The position numbers and the translations under genes were made by a program. Positions 7,573 through 18,722 of a stretch of 64,000 nt of DNA are shown in pieces. The notes under the pieces are model-generated. The model did no database searches and was not told where the DNA came from. It saw only the letters and a program-made list of their open reading frames with translations. Each line of letters begins with the position of its first letter. The first letter of the stretch is position 1. This DNA is from Prochlorococcus sp. AG-347-O22. Lineage in GTDB: Bacteria; Cyanobacteriota; Cyanobacteriia; PCC-6307; Cyanobiaceae. Location: NCBI GenBank assembly GCA_003278845.1, contig QCCX01000002.1:153919-217918 (forward strand), in the 5' to 3' direction.

Positions 7573-8601
7573 TTAATCAAAAATATTATTCTCTATGCAG
7601 AATTTCTCTAACTCTTTATCATTAAACCAATCTTGGGGTTTTGTAAAAATTGATGTAAGAAATTCTTCTCGAGAATTTTTTCTAGCTTTATATCCATATT
7701 CCCATCTAGCTAAAGGCGGTAAGGACATTAATATAGATTCAGTTCTGCCATTTGTTTGTAGTCCAAAAATTGTCCCTCTATCCCAAACTAAATTGAATTC
7801 GACATATCTACCTCTACGATATAGCTGGAATTCTCTTTCCTTAGATGAATATGTTTGAGAAGCTCTTTTTTCAATAATTGGCAAATATGAAGGGAGGAAT
7901 GCTTGCCCACAGTTTTCTGCTAAAGAAAATAAATCATCCCAATTTAAATTAAATCTGCCAATATTTTGTGAAGCTTTTGATGCTTCTCCATTTTGATTAT
8001 TTCCTCTATAAATATTGCCTGAACCATCTTGATAATCATAAAAAATACCTCCTATGCCTCTAGATTCATTTCTATGCTTCAAGAAGAAATATTCATCACA
8101 CCATGGTTTGAAAACTTTATGCAAATCTTGATCAACTTTCTCACAGGCTTTTTTATGTTTATTATGAAAATTCCTTACATCAGAAAGATAAGGATAAAAA
8201 GGAGTTAAATCTGCACCTCCCCCAAACCACCAAACAGGACCAGCTTCGAAATATCGATAATTCAGATGAACTGTAGGAATATAGGGATTCTTAGGATGCA
8301 AAACCATAGAAGTTCCCGTAGCAAACCATTCGTGACCTTTTGCTTCGGGCCTTTGAGAGATTATAGATTGAGGTAATTCTTTTCCCTGTACTTCCGAGAA
8401 ATTAACGCCTGCTTGCTCAAAAATAGAACCATTTTTTAATACTCTTGATCTTCCACCGCCACCTTCGTCTCTTAGCCAGGATTCCTCTGTAAATTTCCCT
8501 TTGCCATCAACATTTTCAAGTCCTGAACAAATTTTGTCTTGTAGAGTTAATAAGAGATTTTTAGTTTTTTCTCTCGAGTTTTTAGGAGGTTCTTTCAACA
8601 T
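7573..8601 (-). CDS. hemF: Oxygen-dependent coproporphyrinogen III oxidase
   Basis: HemF carries out the aerobic oxidative decarboxylation of coproporphyrinogen III to protoporphyrinogen IX, a step shared by haem and chlorophyll synthesis. The 342-residue protein shows the family signatures: [82 protein letters not shown], and RWEYG near the C-terminus. It starts at ATG 8601 and is divergent from mrp. Confidence 0.97.
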   Translation of the reverse strand: MLKEPPKNSREKTKNLLLTLQDKICSGLENVDGKGKFTEESWLRDEGGGGRSRVLKNGSIFEQAGVNFSEVQGKELPQSIISQRPEAKGHEWFATGTSMVLHPKNPYIPTVHLNYRYFEAGPVWWFGGGADLTPFYPYLSDVRNFHNKHKKACEKVDQDLHKVFKPWCDEYFFLKHRNESRGIGGIFYDYQDGSGNIYRGNNQNGEASKASQNIGRFNLNWDDLFSLAENCGQAFLPSYLPIIEKRASQTYSSKEREFQLYRRGRYVEFNLVWDRGTIFGLQTNGRTESILMSLPPLARWEYGYKARKNSREEFLTSIFTKPQDWFNDKELEKFCIENNIFD

Positions 8602-8757
8602 GTATTTAGTAAATCTTGAAGAAAATTTTTTTTGTTAATTATAAGTTTCTCTTTATAATTTCTCTTAGGGGGTCCTTATTGCCTATTATTTGATAGTTCG
8701 ACATAGTTCTTAATCTTTTAAACAGTCGACTACCTTGTCAAAATATTTAAAAATTTA

Positions 8758-9831
8758 ATGACCACAATAGAAGATGCGAATTTTGCTTTACAAAAAGTTC
8801 TAGATGCTGGATCACAGAAAAATGTAATTGAATTAGCTTGGATTAAAAATGTAAGAGTAACTATACCGAGAGTAATAGTAACATTATCATTACCATCGTT
8901 TGCTAATTCTCAGAGAGATAGAATTGTACAAGAGGTTAAAAAGGTAATACTGGATTTTGAAGATATTGATGATGTTCAAATAGAGATAGATAATAATCCT
9001 TCCAAAACAGAATCTCAAAATATAAGTAATGCTCCTCAGTTGCAGAAGATTGATGGTATTGGACATATCATCGCTGTTAGCAGTGGTAAAGGTGGAGTTG
9101 GAAAAAGTACTATTGCAGTTAATCTTGCTTGTTCTCTAGCTAAATTAGGCTTGAAAACTGGTTTGCTGGATGCGGATATATATGGACCTAATACTCCCTC
9201 GATGATGGGAGTTGCCGAACAGAATCCAAAGGTTACAGAAGGAAGTGGCAGTGATCAAAGGTTAATACCAATAAATAAATATGGAATTTCTTTGGTATCA
9301 ATGGGTTTCCTCATAGAAGAAGGTCAGCCAGTTATATGGAGAGGACCAATGCTTAATAGTATTATCAGACAATTTTTGTACCAAGTTGAATGGAATCATC
9401 TTGATTTTTTGGTTATTGATTTGCCTCCAGGAACAGGAGACGCTCAAATATCCCTTTGTCAATCTGTGCCTATTTCTGGAGCGATAGTTGTCACTACTCC
9501 TCAACAAGTATCTTTGCAAGATGCAAGGAGGGGATTAGCAATGTTTAAACAACTCGGAGTACCTTTACTGGGAATTGTAGAAAATATGTCAGTATTTATT
9601 CCGCCAGATATGCCAGGTAAAAAATATGAAATTTTTGGTAAAGGTGGTGGACAAACATTAGCTAACGAAAATGACTTACCATTATTAGCTCAAATTCCTA
9701 TTGAAATCCCTCTCGTTGATGATAGTAATAAAGGTGTACCAATCTCAATAAGCCAGCCCAATAAAGAAAGTTCTATCTTATTTGGTAATTTAGCTCAATT
9801 AATTAAGAATCAATATGTTAATACTCATTGA
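8758..9831 (+). CDS. mrp: Mrp/NBP35-family Fe-S carrier ATPase (HCF101-like)
   Basis: This P-loop protein loads or carries [4Fe-4S] clusters. An N-terminal MIP18/DUF59-type domain (about residues 1-85) precedes the ParA/MinD-type ATPase with deviant Walker A SSGKGGVGKS (about 108-117), the switch LDADIYGPNTPSMMG, and DLPPGTGDAQ. The CxxC of E. coli ApbC after ENMS is replaced here by ENMSVFIPPDMPGKKYEIFG, as in plastid HCF101-type proteins, which support photosystem I cluster assembly. It overlaps rodA by 1 nt (TGATG), implying coupling. Confidence 0.92.
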   Translation: MTTIEDANFALQKVLDAGSQKNVIELAWIKNVRVTIPRVIVTLSLPSFANSQRDRIVQEVKKVILDFEDIDDVQIEIDNNPSKTESQNISNAPQLQKIDGIGHIIAVSSGKGGVGKSTIAVNLACSLAKLGLKTGLLDADIYGPNTPSMMGVAEQNPKVTEGSGSDQRLIPINKYGISLVSMGFLIEEGQPVIWRGPMLNSIIRQFLYQVEWNHLDFLVIDLPPGTGDAQISLCQSVPISGAIVVTTPQQVSLQDARRGLAMFKQLGVPLLGIVENMSVFIPPDMPGKKYEIFGKGGGQTLANENDLPLLAQIPIEIPLVDDSNKGVPISISQPNKESSILFGNLAQLIKNQYVNTH

Positions 9832-11099
9832 TGTTTAAAAGAATTTCTTTATTTAATAAAAGAGGATTTTTACAAAAAAAAGACAACTTTAATAGAGGTT
9901 TTTTATTTTCTCCGCTACTTATTATTCCCCTGTTTTTAGTCTTTATTTCGGGTTTATTGATAAAAAGTATTCAGGGTGATTTTTTAGTATCGAACTATTT
10001 AGGTCATATTGTCACTGGTTTTTTAGGTTATTTCTTAGCATTTTTTATTTCTTATATACCATTAGAGAGAATTAGAAAGTATGTGGTTCCATTTTATTTT
10101 TGTACTTTAATATTCTTATTACTTATTTATTTTTTTGGGATTTCAGTTTCTGGAGCTCAAAGATGGCTAAACTTGGGCATCTTTTCTTTTCAGCCTTCAG
10201 AGGTAGCTAAACTTAGTAGTGTATTAACTCTTGCTTTAGTACTTGATAAAAAAATAATCCTAACAATAAGGGATTTAGTATTGCCTTTATTAGTATTAGT
10301 TATTCCCTGGTTATTAATTTTCTTTCAACCGGACTTAGGTACCTCTTTAGTTTTAATTGTTTTGACAGGTGTGATGTTCTATTGGTCTCAAATGCCCATA
10401 GAGTGGATTTTGATATTAGTGTTTTGTATTATCACATCAATATTATATCTAACCCTACCAACTCTTCTTATTTTCTGGATTCCAGTTATAGGATATCTTG
10501 CTTATAGATCTTCAAAAAAGAAAATCATTTTTTCTGCTCTCGCTATTTCGTTCCATTTATTAGTGGCAAAATTTACACCAATTTTGTGGCAATATGGCTT
10601 AAAAGAATATCAAAAAGATAGATTAGTTTTATTTTTAGATCCAAGTAGAGATCCATTAGGTGGTGGATATCATTTGATACAGAGTAAAATTGCAATTGGT
10701 TCTGGAGGATTATTTGGAACTGGTTTGTTACAAGGTAAGCTGACTAATCTGAAATTTATACCTGAACAACATACGGATTTTATATTCAGTGCTTTAGGAG
10801 AAGAGTTAGGTTTTGTGGGGTGCGCTATAGTTTTATTTTTGTTCTTTTTTCTGATTAAAAAACTTATTTATACTGCCTCAATTGCTAGGACTAATTTTGA
10901 ATCTCTTATTGTTATTGGAATAGCCTCAACTTTTTTATTTCAAATAATTATTAACTTATTTATGACTATTGGATTAGGACCAGTTACTGGGATTCCTCTT
11001 CCTTTTATGAGCTATGGTCGAACGTCATTGGTGACTAATTTTATATCTATTGGATTTGTTTTATCTATATTGAAACGTTCTAGATCACTAAGAAGTTGA
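9831..11099 (+). CDS. rodA: Rod-shape determining glycosyltransferase RodA (SEDS family)
   Basis: RodA polymerises peptidoglycan glycan strands during elongation. The 422-residue protein has about ten membrane segments and the SEDS signatures SGAQRWLNLGIFSFQPSEVAKL, FQPDLGTSLVL, PEQHTDFIFSALGEELGF, and the C-terminal GPVTGIPLPFMSYGRTSL. I start at ATG 9831 (MFKRISLF), which overlaps the mrp stop in TGATG. The in-frame TTG at 9828 is less likely. The downstream histidine kinase is joined by the same TGATG overlap, so mrp, rodA and the kinase form one operon. Confidence 0.95.
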   Translation: MFKRISLFNKRGFLQKKDNFNRGFLFSPLLIIPLFLVFISGLLIKSIQGDFLVSNYLGHIVTGFLGYFLAFFISYIPLERIRKYVVPFYFCTLIFLLLIYFFGISVSGAQRWLNLGIFSFQPSEVAKLSSVLTLALVLDKKIILTIRDLVLPLLVLVIPWLLIFFQPDLGTSLVLIVLTGVMFYWSQMPIEWILILVFCIITSILYLTLPTLLIFWIPVIGYLAYRSSKKKIIFSALAISFHLLVAKFTPILWQYGLKEYQKDRLVLFLDPSRDPLGGGYHLIQSKIAIGSGGLFGTGLLQGKLTNLKFIPEQHTDFIFSALGEELGFVGCAIVLFLFFFLIKKLIYTASIARTNFESLIVIGIASTFLFQIIINLFMTIGLGPVTGIPLPFMSYGRTSLVTNFISIGFVLSILKRSRSLRS

Positions 11100-12463
11100 T
11101 GAAATCACAAATAACTATAAATAAAATTCAAGAGCTTTTGGTTAAAGGAGTTAAAACCATATATGTGGATGATGATACATCCAGAAGAATGTGGTGGGCT
11201 TCTTTAGAAGTTATTCAAAAAAATTTCCTTTCTCAAAATTATAAAAAGGGGGGTATATGGGTTGCCTCGCCTTTGCCAGCTTTTAATGATAAAAAATTTT
11301 TAAATCAACTTCATGGATGGCTTTGGTCTCCTGAGGGATTTCCATACTTTAAGAATGAGAATGCGGGTTATTTACCAGTAAATAATTCAGAAAAGATAAA
11401 AAAAGATTTCGATTTAGTAAGTAACTATAAAGTCTTAAATCTTTGTCAAGAAGATGGATATGAACCTTTTTTGATGATAATCACTCCAAATTTTCAATGT
11501 GTATTATCAATTGTAGGAGAAAAAGATAAGAAAATTCTATTAATGAAGTGTGATGAAGAGAGCCTTAAACTTTCAATTGAATTAATGCATGCAAAATTAA
11601 ATCAAGAAAATTATGAGGAAGGAGTAAAATTTCGTAATGCAATCAATAATTTAGGTAATCTTAATCTTAATAATCAATTTGAAAAATTATTTTGGCCAAC
11701 ATTATCAGCAAAATTAGCAAATAATAAGCCAAATCATAATATACAGACTTCTGTGAAAAATGATGAAAAAAATGTGCAAATAACTGAAGCAAAATTATTA
11801 CGTGCAATTTCTCATGAAGTAAGAACTCCTTTGGCAACAATAAGAACCCTAATAAGTTCTACTTTAAAAAAATATAAAATGGATGAATCAATGAGAAATC
11901 GTTTAATTCAAATAGATAATGAATGTAATGAACAAATTGATAGGTTTGGTTTAATCTTTAATGCAGCAGAATTAGTTAGTAATGAAGTACCATCATTGAA
12001 TAATTTGGCGAAAATAAATTTAGCCGAAATTTTCAAAAAGCTTGCTCCTTTGTGGAATAAACAATTAAATCGACGTGGTATTTCTTTGAAGATAGATATC
12101 CCCAAACAACTTCCTCAAATTTTGAGTGATTCTGAAAAATTAGAATTAATGTTAAGAGGATTAATTGACAAAAATACCAGAGGATTAAAAGAAGGTAGTA
12201 CATTGATTTTAGAATTAAGACCAGCTGGTCAAAAACTCAAACTTCAACTCAAAGTACAAAAATTAGGAAGTAATCAAAAAGAAATTCAAAAAAAAGATAA
12301 TGGTTCTGATATTGGTCCTGTTTTAAATTGGAATCCTCAAACTGGAAGTTTACAACTTAGTCAAAATGCCACTCAAAAGTTGTTAGCTAGCTTAGGAGGG
12401 CATGTCACACAAAGACGTGATACAGGCTTGACAGTATTTTTTCCGATTTCAGATGCAAAATGA
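11099..12463 (+). CDS. Sensor histidine kinase with degenerate ATPase domain
   Basis: The 454-residue protein has an N-terminal region of about 220 residues unlike common sensor domains (MKSQITINKIQELLVKGVKT; RMWWASLEVIQ), then a clear dimerisation/phosphoacceptor segment LLRAISHEVRTPLATIRTL with His near residue 239. The C-terminal domain lines up only loosely with HATPase_c. The N-box place reads LMLRGLIDKNTRGLKEGS, and the glycine-rich box is replaced by PVLNWNPQTGSLQLSQNATQKLLASLGGHV. It may therefore bind ATP poorly or act as a pseudokinase. No membrane segment and no adjacent response regulator. It is cotranscribed with rodA. Confidence 0.75.
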   Translation: MKSQITINKIQELLVKGVKTIYVDDDTSRRMWWASLEVIQKNFLSQNYKKGGIWVASPLPAFNDKKFLNQLHGWLWSPEGFPYFKNENAGYLPVNNSEKIKKDFDLVSNYKVLNLCQEDGYEPFLMIITPNFQCVLSIVGEKDKKILLMKCDEESLKLSIELMHAKLNQENYEEGVKFRNAINNLGNLNLNNQFEKLFWPTLSAKLANNKPNHNIQTSVKNDEKNVQITEAKLLRAISHEVRTPLATIRTLISSTLKKYKMDESMRNRLIQIDNECNEQIDRFGLIFNAAELVSNEVPSLNNLAKINLAEIFKKLAPLWNKQLNRRGISLKIDIPKQLPQILSDSEKLELMLRGLIDKNTRGLKEGSTLILELRPAGQKLKLQLKVQKLGSNQKEIQKKDNGSDIGPVLNWNPQTGSLQLSQNATQKLLASLGGHVTQRRDTGLTVFFPISDAK

Positions 12464-12543
12464 AATGAGAATGAAGTTATGCATATATTAAATAATGTAG
12501 AAAATTTCCTATTAATTTTGAATTTTGCAAAATATGAATGCTA

Positions 12544-12559
12544 ATTTCTTATTAGAAAT
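12544..12559 (+). promoter_or_regulatory. Small hairpin in the psaD leader
   Basis: ATTTCT (12544-12549) and AGAAAT (12554-12559) form a perfect six-base stem with a TATT loop, ending 15 bases before the psaD ATG. It would lie just upstream of the ribosome-binding region. Function is unknown. Confidence 0.35.
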
Positions 12560-12574
12560 AACTTTAAATTTAGG

Positions 12575-12997
12575 ATGACTGAAACTCTAGTTGGTCAATT
12601 TCCAAAGCATATAGGAAGTACTGGGGGTTTATTAAACTCAGCAGAAACCGAAGAAAAATATGCAATTGTATGGAAAAGTTCAAAGGAACAAGCATTTGAA
12701 TTGCCCACCGGTGGAGCGGCTATTATGCATGAAGGTGATAATTTAATGTACTTTGCAAGAAAAGAACAATGCCTTGCATTAGGTACACAATTAAGAGCCT
12801 TCAAGCCAAGAATTGAAGATTTTAAAATCTACCGAATTTTCCCAGGTGGCGATATTGAATTTTTACACCCAAAGGATGGTGTTTTCCCTGAAAAAGTAAA
12901 TGAAGGCAGAGAAAAAGTAGGTCATAATCCTAGAAGAATAGGTGAGAATCCTAATCCAGCAGGTTTGAAATTTACAACTAAGAATACTTTTGATTAA
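12575..12997 (+). CDS. psaD: Photosystem I subunit II (PsaD)
   Basis: PsaD is the stromal subunit of photosystem I that docks ferredoxin and stabilises PsaC. The 140-residue protein has the conserved start [20 protein letters not shown], the core [49 protein letters not shown], and the basic C-terminus [27 protein letters not shown] lies directly against the ATG. It is monocistronic by position: the kinase gene ends 111 bp upstream and trpE begins 59 bp downstream. Confidence 0.99.
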   Translation: MTETLVGQFPKHIGSTGGLLNSAETEEKYAIVWKSSKEQAFELPTGGAAIMHEGDNLMYFARKEQCLALGTQLRAFKPRIEDFKIYRIFPGGDIEFLHPKDGVFPEKVNEGREKVGHNPRRIGENPNPAGLKFTTKNTFD

Positions 12998-13056
12998 CTT
13001 CCTTAAAGTTGATATAAAAGAAGAAAATAATTATAATTTGGGCTGATGTTATTAAT

Positions 13057-14577
13057 ATGATCAGCTCACAGAAAGATAGTTTTTTAAAGGCTTACAAAGA
13101 AGGTAAAAATTTTATACCTATCCTTGAAACTTGGCCTGCAGATTTAGAGACTCCATTATCGACTTGGTTAAAATTAACTTCAAAAGATTCGCATGGTGTT
13201 TTTCTTGAATCTGTTGAAGGTGGCGAGAATTTGGGTAGGTGGAGTATTGTTGCTACTAAACCTCTTTGGGAAGCTGTTTGTTATGGAAAAGAAATAGTTA
13301 AAACTTGGAATAATGGCAAAACTGAAACACATAAAGGTGATCCTTTTGATATTTTAAAAAGTTGGACAAAGGAATACAAGTCAACTATGCTTTATGACTT
13401 ACCATCAATTGGACAGTTATATGGCTCTTGGAGTTATGAATTAATAAATCGAATAGAACCAAGCGTTCCAATAAATGAAATAACAGAAAATGATATCCCT
13501 TATGGTTCCTGGATGTTTTTTGATCAGTTAGTTGTTTTTGATCAAATAAAAAGATGTATCACTGCAGTGGTTTATGCAGATACAACTTATTCAAAAGAGA
13601 GCTCAATTGAAGAGTTGTATCTAAACTCAATTTCTAAAATTCAGAAAACTAGAAATTTAATGAGAGTTCCTCTAAAGGAAGATGACTTTTTAGATTGGAA
13701 TGAAAATGAGAATTTGAATTTAGATCTAAAAAGTAATTGGGAGAAAAAAGATTTTGAGGATGCAGTTCTCTCTGCAAAAGAATACATAAGAAAGGGAGAT
13801 ATCTTCCAAATAGTCATAAGTCAGAGATTCCAAACTCAAGTCAATAATGATCCCTTTAATTTATATAGAAGTTTAAGGATGGTTAATCCATCTCCATACA
13901 TGTCATTTTTCGATTTTGGCTCATGGTATCTGATAGGTTCAAGTCCTGAAGTTATGGTTAAAGCTGAAAATAATGCAAACAGTCAAATCGTTGCAAGCTT
14001 AAGACCAATAGCTGGCACAAGACCTAGAGGAAATAATCCTAAACAAGATCTGGAATTAGAAAAGGACTTATTAAAAGATCCAAAAGAGATAGCAGAGCAT
14101 GTAATGTTAATAGATCTTGGAAGAAATGATCTTGGGAGAGTTTGTGAAATTGGTACTGTGAAGGTCAAAGATTTAATGGTTATTGAAAAATATTCACATG
14201 TTATGCATATAGTGAGTGAAGTTCAGGGAACCTTGAAAAATAATTCTGATATATGGGATTTGCTTAAGGCATGTTTTCCTGCTGGAACAGTAACTGGAGC
14301 ACCAAAAATAAGAGCGATGCAATTGATTAAGCACTTTGAAAAAGATGCTAGAGGACCTTATGCAGGTGTATATGGATCTGTTGATGTTAATGGTGCATTA
14401 AATACAGCAATTACGATAAGAACCATGATAGTAAAACCCTCAATAGATGGGCAATATGATGTATCAGTGCAAGCAGGAGCTGGAATAGTTGCCGATTCTT
14501 TTCCTGAAAATGAATATCAAGAGACGATAAATAAAGCAAAGGGGATACTTAAAGCATTAGCCTGCTTGGATAGATAA
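13057..14577 (+). CDS. trpE: Anthranilate synthase component I
   Basis: TrpE makes anthranilate from chorismate, the first committed step to tryptophan; the glutamine amidotransferase partner is not in this window. The 506-residue protein keeps the N-terminal tryptophan-feedback region ([17 protein letters not shown]) and the chorismate-binding motifs [35 protein letters not shown] and [15 protein letters not shown], ending with [17 protein letters not shown] hairpin (GCTGAT 13042-13047, ATCAGC 13060-13065) brackets the start codon. The stop is immediately followed by the gshA ATG. Confidence 0.97.
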   Translation: MISSQKDSFLKAYKEGKNFIPILETWPADLETPLSTWLKLTSKDSHGVFLESVEGGENLGRWSIVATKPLWEAVCYGKEIVKTWNNGKTETHKGDPFDILKSWTKEYKSTMLYDLPSIGQLYGSWSYELINRIEPSVPINEITENDIPYGSWMFFDQLVVFDQIKRCITAVVYADTTYSKESSIEELYLNSISKIQKTRNLMRVPLKEDDFLDWNENENLNLDLKSNWEKKDFEDAVLSAKEYIRKGDIFQIVISQRFQTQVNNDPFNLYRSLRMVNPSPYMSFFDFGSWYLIGSSPEVMVKAENNANSQIVASLRPIAGTRPRGNNPKQDLELEKDLLKDPKEIAEHVMLIDLGRNDLGRVCEIGTVKVKDLMVIEKYSHVMHIVSEVQGTLKNNSDIWDLLKACFPAGTVTGAPKIRAMQLIKHFEKDARGPYAGVYGSVDVNGALNTAITIRTMIVKPSIDGQYDVSVQAGAGIVADSFPENEYQETINKAKGILKALACLDR

Positions 14578-15696
14578 ATGAGTCAAAATAATCTTTATAA
14601 GGGTTTTGAGGTGGAACTTTTTACAGGCTCTTTAAATTCTCACATTGGTGTTTCTGCTGAAATTGAGAAAGAATTTCCTGATTTTGTAAAAGAGCCAGAT
14701 AACAGAAACGTTGAATATATAACAACACCTGAAAAAAATTATAGTTCTTTATTTGAGAAATTAATAACTCCAAGAAAAAAGTTAAGGACGTGGCTAAATA
14801 CTAAAAATTTAACAATCATTCCTTCTTCTACTCTTTGTTTTAAACACGATATTCAATTTCAAAGATCTGATATTGACAACGTCTATCATCAATTTATTCA
14901 AGATAATTATGGAATATCTATTGCAACCTCAAGTGTCCATATAAATATAGGAATAAATGATTTAGATAAACTTTTTACGGCAATAAGACTTATAAGATCT
15001 GAGGCTGCTCTATTTCTATCATTAAGTGCTAGTTCACCTTTTTTAAATAATAAAATTACTAATAATCACTCTCAGAGATGGATCCAGTTTCCTAAAACAC
15101 CAAGTAGGGTGCCTTTTTTTGTAAATCATAATTCTTATATCGACTGGATAGAGGAAAATATATCTAATAAAAACATGCAAAATATTAGGCATTTTTGGTC
15201 GTCGATCCGACCAAATGGTCCCCAAAGACCTTTAATTCTTGATCGTTTGGAATTAAGAATTTGTGATTTTGTTCACGATATTAATCTGCTTTTAGGAATA
15301 ACGGCCATGATAGAACTAAGGATTTTAAATCTTTTTGAAAATATAAATAGCTTAGACCCTATGAATGCTAGTACTTTTTCTATGGATGAGTTGTCAGAAA
15401 TATGTGATCAAAATGAAATTAATGCCGCTAAAGATAGTCTGAATTCAGAGTTAATTCATTGGCAAGATGGTAAAAGAGTTATTTGTAGAGAATGGATTCA
15501 AAATTTATTATCAGATTTATCATCCACAGCAGAAAATTTTGGTATGAAACATCTTTTAGATCCTATCTATAAAGTGCTTGAGGAAGGCAATCAATCTATG
15601 AAATGGATAAATCAATATAAAAAGGGGCTTTCTATTGAGCAGATAATGAAAATTTCTATCGAAGATATGATTAGGAGTGAGGCCTATAATGTTTGA
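14578..15696 (+). CDS. gshA: Glutamate-cysteine ligase, cyanobacterial type
   Basis: This enzyme catalyses the first step of glutathione synthesis, ATP-dependent ligation of glutamate and cysteine. The 372-residue sequence fits the cyanobacterial GshA family: FEVELFTGSLNSHIGVS, EPDNRNVEYITTPEK, GISIATSSVHINIGI, and HFWSSIRPNGPQRP, followed by LDRLELRICDFV. The ATG abuts the trpE stop codon, so the two are translated from one message, linking sulfur/redox and aromatic metabolism only by operon position. Confidence 0.9.
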   Translation: MSQNNLYKGFEVELFTGSLNSHIGVSAEIEKEFPDFVKEPDNRNVEYITTPEKNYSSLFEKLITPRKKLRTWLNTKNLTIIPSSTLCFKHDIQFQRSDIDNVYHQFIQDNYGISIATSSVHINIGINDLDKLFTAIRLIRSEAALFLSLSASSPFLNNKITNNHSQRWIQFPKTPSRVPFFVNHNSYIDWIEENISNKNMQNIRHFWSSIRPNGPQRPLILDRLELRICDFVHDINLLLGITAMIELRILNLFENINSLDPMNASTFSMDELSEICDQNEINAAKDSLNSELIHWQDGKRVICREWIQNLLSDLSSTAENFGMKHLLDPIYKVLEEGNQSMKWINQYKKGLSIEQIMKISIEDMIRSEAYNV

Positions 15697-15749
15697 TTAT
15701 TTAAATAAACATTTGATCTGAACATTTTCACTTGTGACATAATGATTAT

Positions 15750-18719
15750 ATGGAATCTTTTCGACAGATAAAAAATAATAACGTGGATCTGATAAGTAAC
15801 AATGATCCACTTGATAAAAATCGTCTATTAATCGAAGATCTCTGGGAATCTGTGCTCAGAGAAGAATGTCCAGATGATCAAGCAGAGAGATTGATACAGC
15901 TTAAAGAATTAAGTTATTCAAAACAAATTGATGGTGATAGTTCAAAAACTTTTAAAAATGAAATAGTTGATATAGTAAATTCTATGGATTTAGCAGAATC
16001 CATAGCTGCAGCAAGGGCCTTTTCATTATATTTTCAACTCGTGAATATTTTGGAACAAAGAGTTGAGGAAGATAGATATATTCAAAGCTTTACCAATAAG
16101 GATGTTCAAAAATCGCCTGACAATCTAGATCCTTTTGCTCCAGCATTGGCTAGGCAAAATGCCCCAGTAACTTTTAGAGAATTATTTTATAGGCTGAGAA
16201 AATTAAATGTACCTCCAGGAAAATTAGAGGAGTTATTACAGGAAATGGATATTCGTTTAGTTTTTACTGCACATCCTACAGAGATAGTAAGACATACGAT
16301 AAGACATAAGCAAACAAGAGTAGCAAATTTGTTAAAAAAAATACAGATTGAGCAATTCCTCACAAAAGAAGAAAAAATTTCTCTAAAAACCCAATTAAAA
16401 GAGGAAGTAAGACTTTGGTGGAGAACAGATGAATTACATCAATTTAAACCTTCAGTTTTAGATGAAGTTGATTATGCCTTGCATTATTTTCAGCAAGTTT
16501 TATTTAATGCGATGCCTCAATTGAGAGGCAGGATCTCTGAAGCACTTACCGAAAATTATCCAGATGTTCAGTTGCCCTCAGAATCTTTTTGTAACTTCGG
16601 TTCTTGGGTAGGATCTGATAGGGATGGTAATCCATCGGTCACGCCAGAGATAACATGGAGAACTGCTTGCTACCAAAGGCAGTTGATGTTGGAAAGATAT
16701 ATTATTGCGACGACTAATCTTAGAGACCAGTTAAGTGTCTCGATGCAATGGAGTCAAGTTAGTTCTTCCTTATTAGAGTCACTCGAAACTGACAGGGTTA
16801 AGTTCCCTGAAATATATGAAGCTAGAGCTACAAGGTATAGATCAGAGCCCTACAGATTAAAATTAAGTTATATTTTAGAGAAATTAAGGTTAACACAAGA
16901 AAGAAATAATTTATTAGCTGATAGTGGGTGGGAATTTGACTTAGAGGGAGAAACTAATAATAAAAATCTAGATAAAGTTGAAAACTTATATTACAAGTCA
17001 GTAAACGAATTTACTTATGATCTAGAACTAATTAAAAATAGCTTAATTAGTACAGATTTAACTTGTGAGTCTGTAAACACCCTACTTACTCAGGTTCATA
17101 TCTTTGGATTTTCTTTAGCAAGTTTAGATATTCGTCAAGAGAGTACAAGGCATAGTGATGCTATACAAGAGCTTACAAATTATCTTGATTTATCTGTTCA
17201 ATATGACCAAATGTCTGAGGAAGAGAAAATTAAATGGCTTATAGATGAATTAAATACAAAAAGGCCTTTAATTCCATTTGGCGTTAACTGGACAAAAACT
17301 ACAGAAGAAACCTTTTCAGTTTTTAAAATGGTTAAGAGACTACAGCAAGAATTTGGAAGTCGCATTTGTCATTCTTATGTAATTTCAATGAGTCATAGTG
17401 CATCTGATTTGCTTGAAGTTCTCTTACTCGCAAAAGAAATGGGACTTCTTGATCAAAATTCACAAAAGTCAAAATTATTAGTTGTTCCTCTTTTTGAGAC
17501 TGTAGAAGATCTTAAAAGAGCACCAGAAGTAATGGAAAAGTTGTTTAAATTAGACTTCTATAGATCATTATTGCCAAAAGTAGGAGAATCTTTTAAGCCT
17601 CTGCAAGAATTGATGCTTGGATATTCTGATAGCAATAAAGATTCAGGGTTTGTTTCTAGTAATTGGGAAATTCATAGAGCCCAAATAGCTCTTCAAAATC
17701 TCTCAAGTAGAAATAACATATTGCTAAGACTTTTTCATGGAAGAGGTGGTTCTGTAGGGAGAGGAGGAGGACCAGCCTATCAGGCAATATTGGCTCAACC
17801 AAGCGGTACTTTAAAAGGGCGAATAAAAATAACAGAACAAGGTGAAGTTTTAGCTTCTAAATATAGTCTTCCCGAACTGGCTTTGTACAATCTTGAGACT
17901 GTAACTACAGCCGTAATTCAAAATAGTTTGGTAAATAATAGACTTGACGCTACTCCAGAATGGAATCAATTAATGTCTAGGTTGGCAGAAACATCAAGGT
18001 CTCATTACAGAAAATTAGTGCATGAGAATCCTGATTTGTTAAATTTCTTTCAAGAGGTCACTCCAATAGAAGAAATAAGTAAATTACAGATATCTAGTAG
18101 GCCTGCTAGAAGAAAGAAAGGTGCAAAAGATTTGTCAAGTTTAAGAGCTATTCCATGGGTATTTGGTTGGACACAAAGTAGATTTCTTTTGCCAAGTTGG
18201 TTTGGAGTAGGCACTGCATTATCATCTGAATTAAATTCAGATCCACAACAAATTGAATTATTAAGAGTTCTGCATCAAAGATGGCCATTTTTTAGGATGC
18301 TTATATCAAAGGTGGAAATGACATTATCGAAGGTGGATCTGGAAGTTGCTAGATATTATGTTGATACTCTTGGAAGTAAAGAAAATAAAGATTCTTTTGA
18401 TGATATTTTTGAAGTAATTTCTAAAGAATATAATCTTACAAAATCTTTAATACTTGAAATTACTGGTAAAAATAAGCTCCTAGAATCTGATAGAGACTTG
18501 AAATCATCAGTAAGCTTGAGAAATAAGACAATTATTCCATTAGGTTTTTTGCAGGTTTCACTTTTAAGAAGATTAAGAGACCAGACCAGACAACCTCCAA
18601 TAAGCGAATTTATAATTGATAAAGATGAATCTAGAAGAGCTTACAGCAGAAGTGAACTATTGAGGGGGGCACTTTTAACCATTAATGGGATAGCAGCTGG
18701 CATGAGAAATACAGGTTGA
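15750..18719 (+). CDS. ppc: Phosphoenolpyruvate carboxylase
   Basis: PEP carboxylase adds bicarbonate to PEP to make oxaloacetate, refilling the incomplete cyanobacterial TCA cycle. The 989-residue length is normal. Catalytic sites are present: [18 protein letters not shown] with His near residue 175, [51 protein letters not shown], and [23 protein letters not shown]. It ends with the conserved [10 protein letters not shown]. It lies 53 bp after gshA and 3 bp before the next small gene. Confidence 0.98.
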   Translation: MESFRQIKNNNVDLISNNDPLDKNRLLIEDLWESVLREECPDDQAERLIQLKELSYSKQIDGDSSKTFKNEIVDIVNSMDLAESIAAARAFSLYFQLVNILEQRVEEDRYIQSFTNKDVQKSPDNLDPFAPALARQNAPVTFRELFYRLRKLNVPPGKLEELLQEMDIRLVFTAHPTEIVRHTIRHKQTRVANLLKKIQIEQFLTKEEKISLKTQLKEEVRLWWRTDELHQFKPSVLDEVDYALHYFQQVLFNAMPQLRGRISEALTENYPDVQLPSESFCNFGSWVGSDRDGNPSVTPEITWRTACYQRQLMLERYIIATTNLRDQLSVSMQWSQVSSSLLESLETDRVKFPEIYEARATRYRSEPYRLKLSYILEKLRLTQERNNLLADSGWEFDLEGETNNKNLDKVENLYYKSVNEFTYDLELIKNSLISTDLTCESVNTLLTQVHIFGFSLASLDIRQESTRHSDAIQELTNYLDLSVQYDQMSEEEKIKWLIDELNTKRPLIPFGVNWTKTTEETFSVFKMVKRLQQEFGSRICHSYVISMSHSASDLLEVLLLAKEMGLLDQNSQKSKLLVVPLFETVEDLKRAPEVMEKLFKLDFYRSLLPKVGESFKPLQELMLGYSDSNKDSGFVSSNWEIHRAQIALQNLSSRNNILLRLFHGRGGSVGRGGGPAYQAILAQPSGTLKGRIKITEQGEVLASKYSLPELALYNLETVTTAVIQNSLVNNRLDATPEWNQLMSRLAETSRSHYRKLVHENPDLLNFFQEVTPIEEISKLQISSRPARRKKGAKDLSSLRAIPWVFGWTQSRFLLPSWFGVGTALSSELNSDPQQIELLRVLHQRWPFFRMLISKVEMTLSKVDLEVARYYVDTLGSKENKDSFDDIFEVISKEYNLTKSLILEITGKNKLLESDRDLKSSVSLRNKTIIPLGFLQVSLLRRLRDQTRQPPISEFIIDKDESRRAYSRSELLRGALLTINGIAAGMRNTG

Positions 18720-18722
18720 TAA

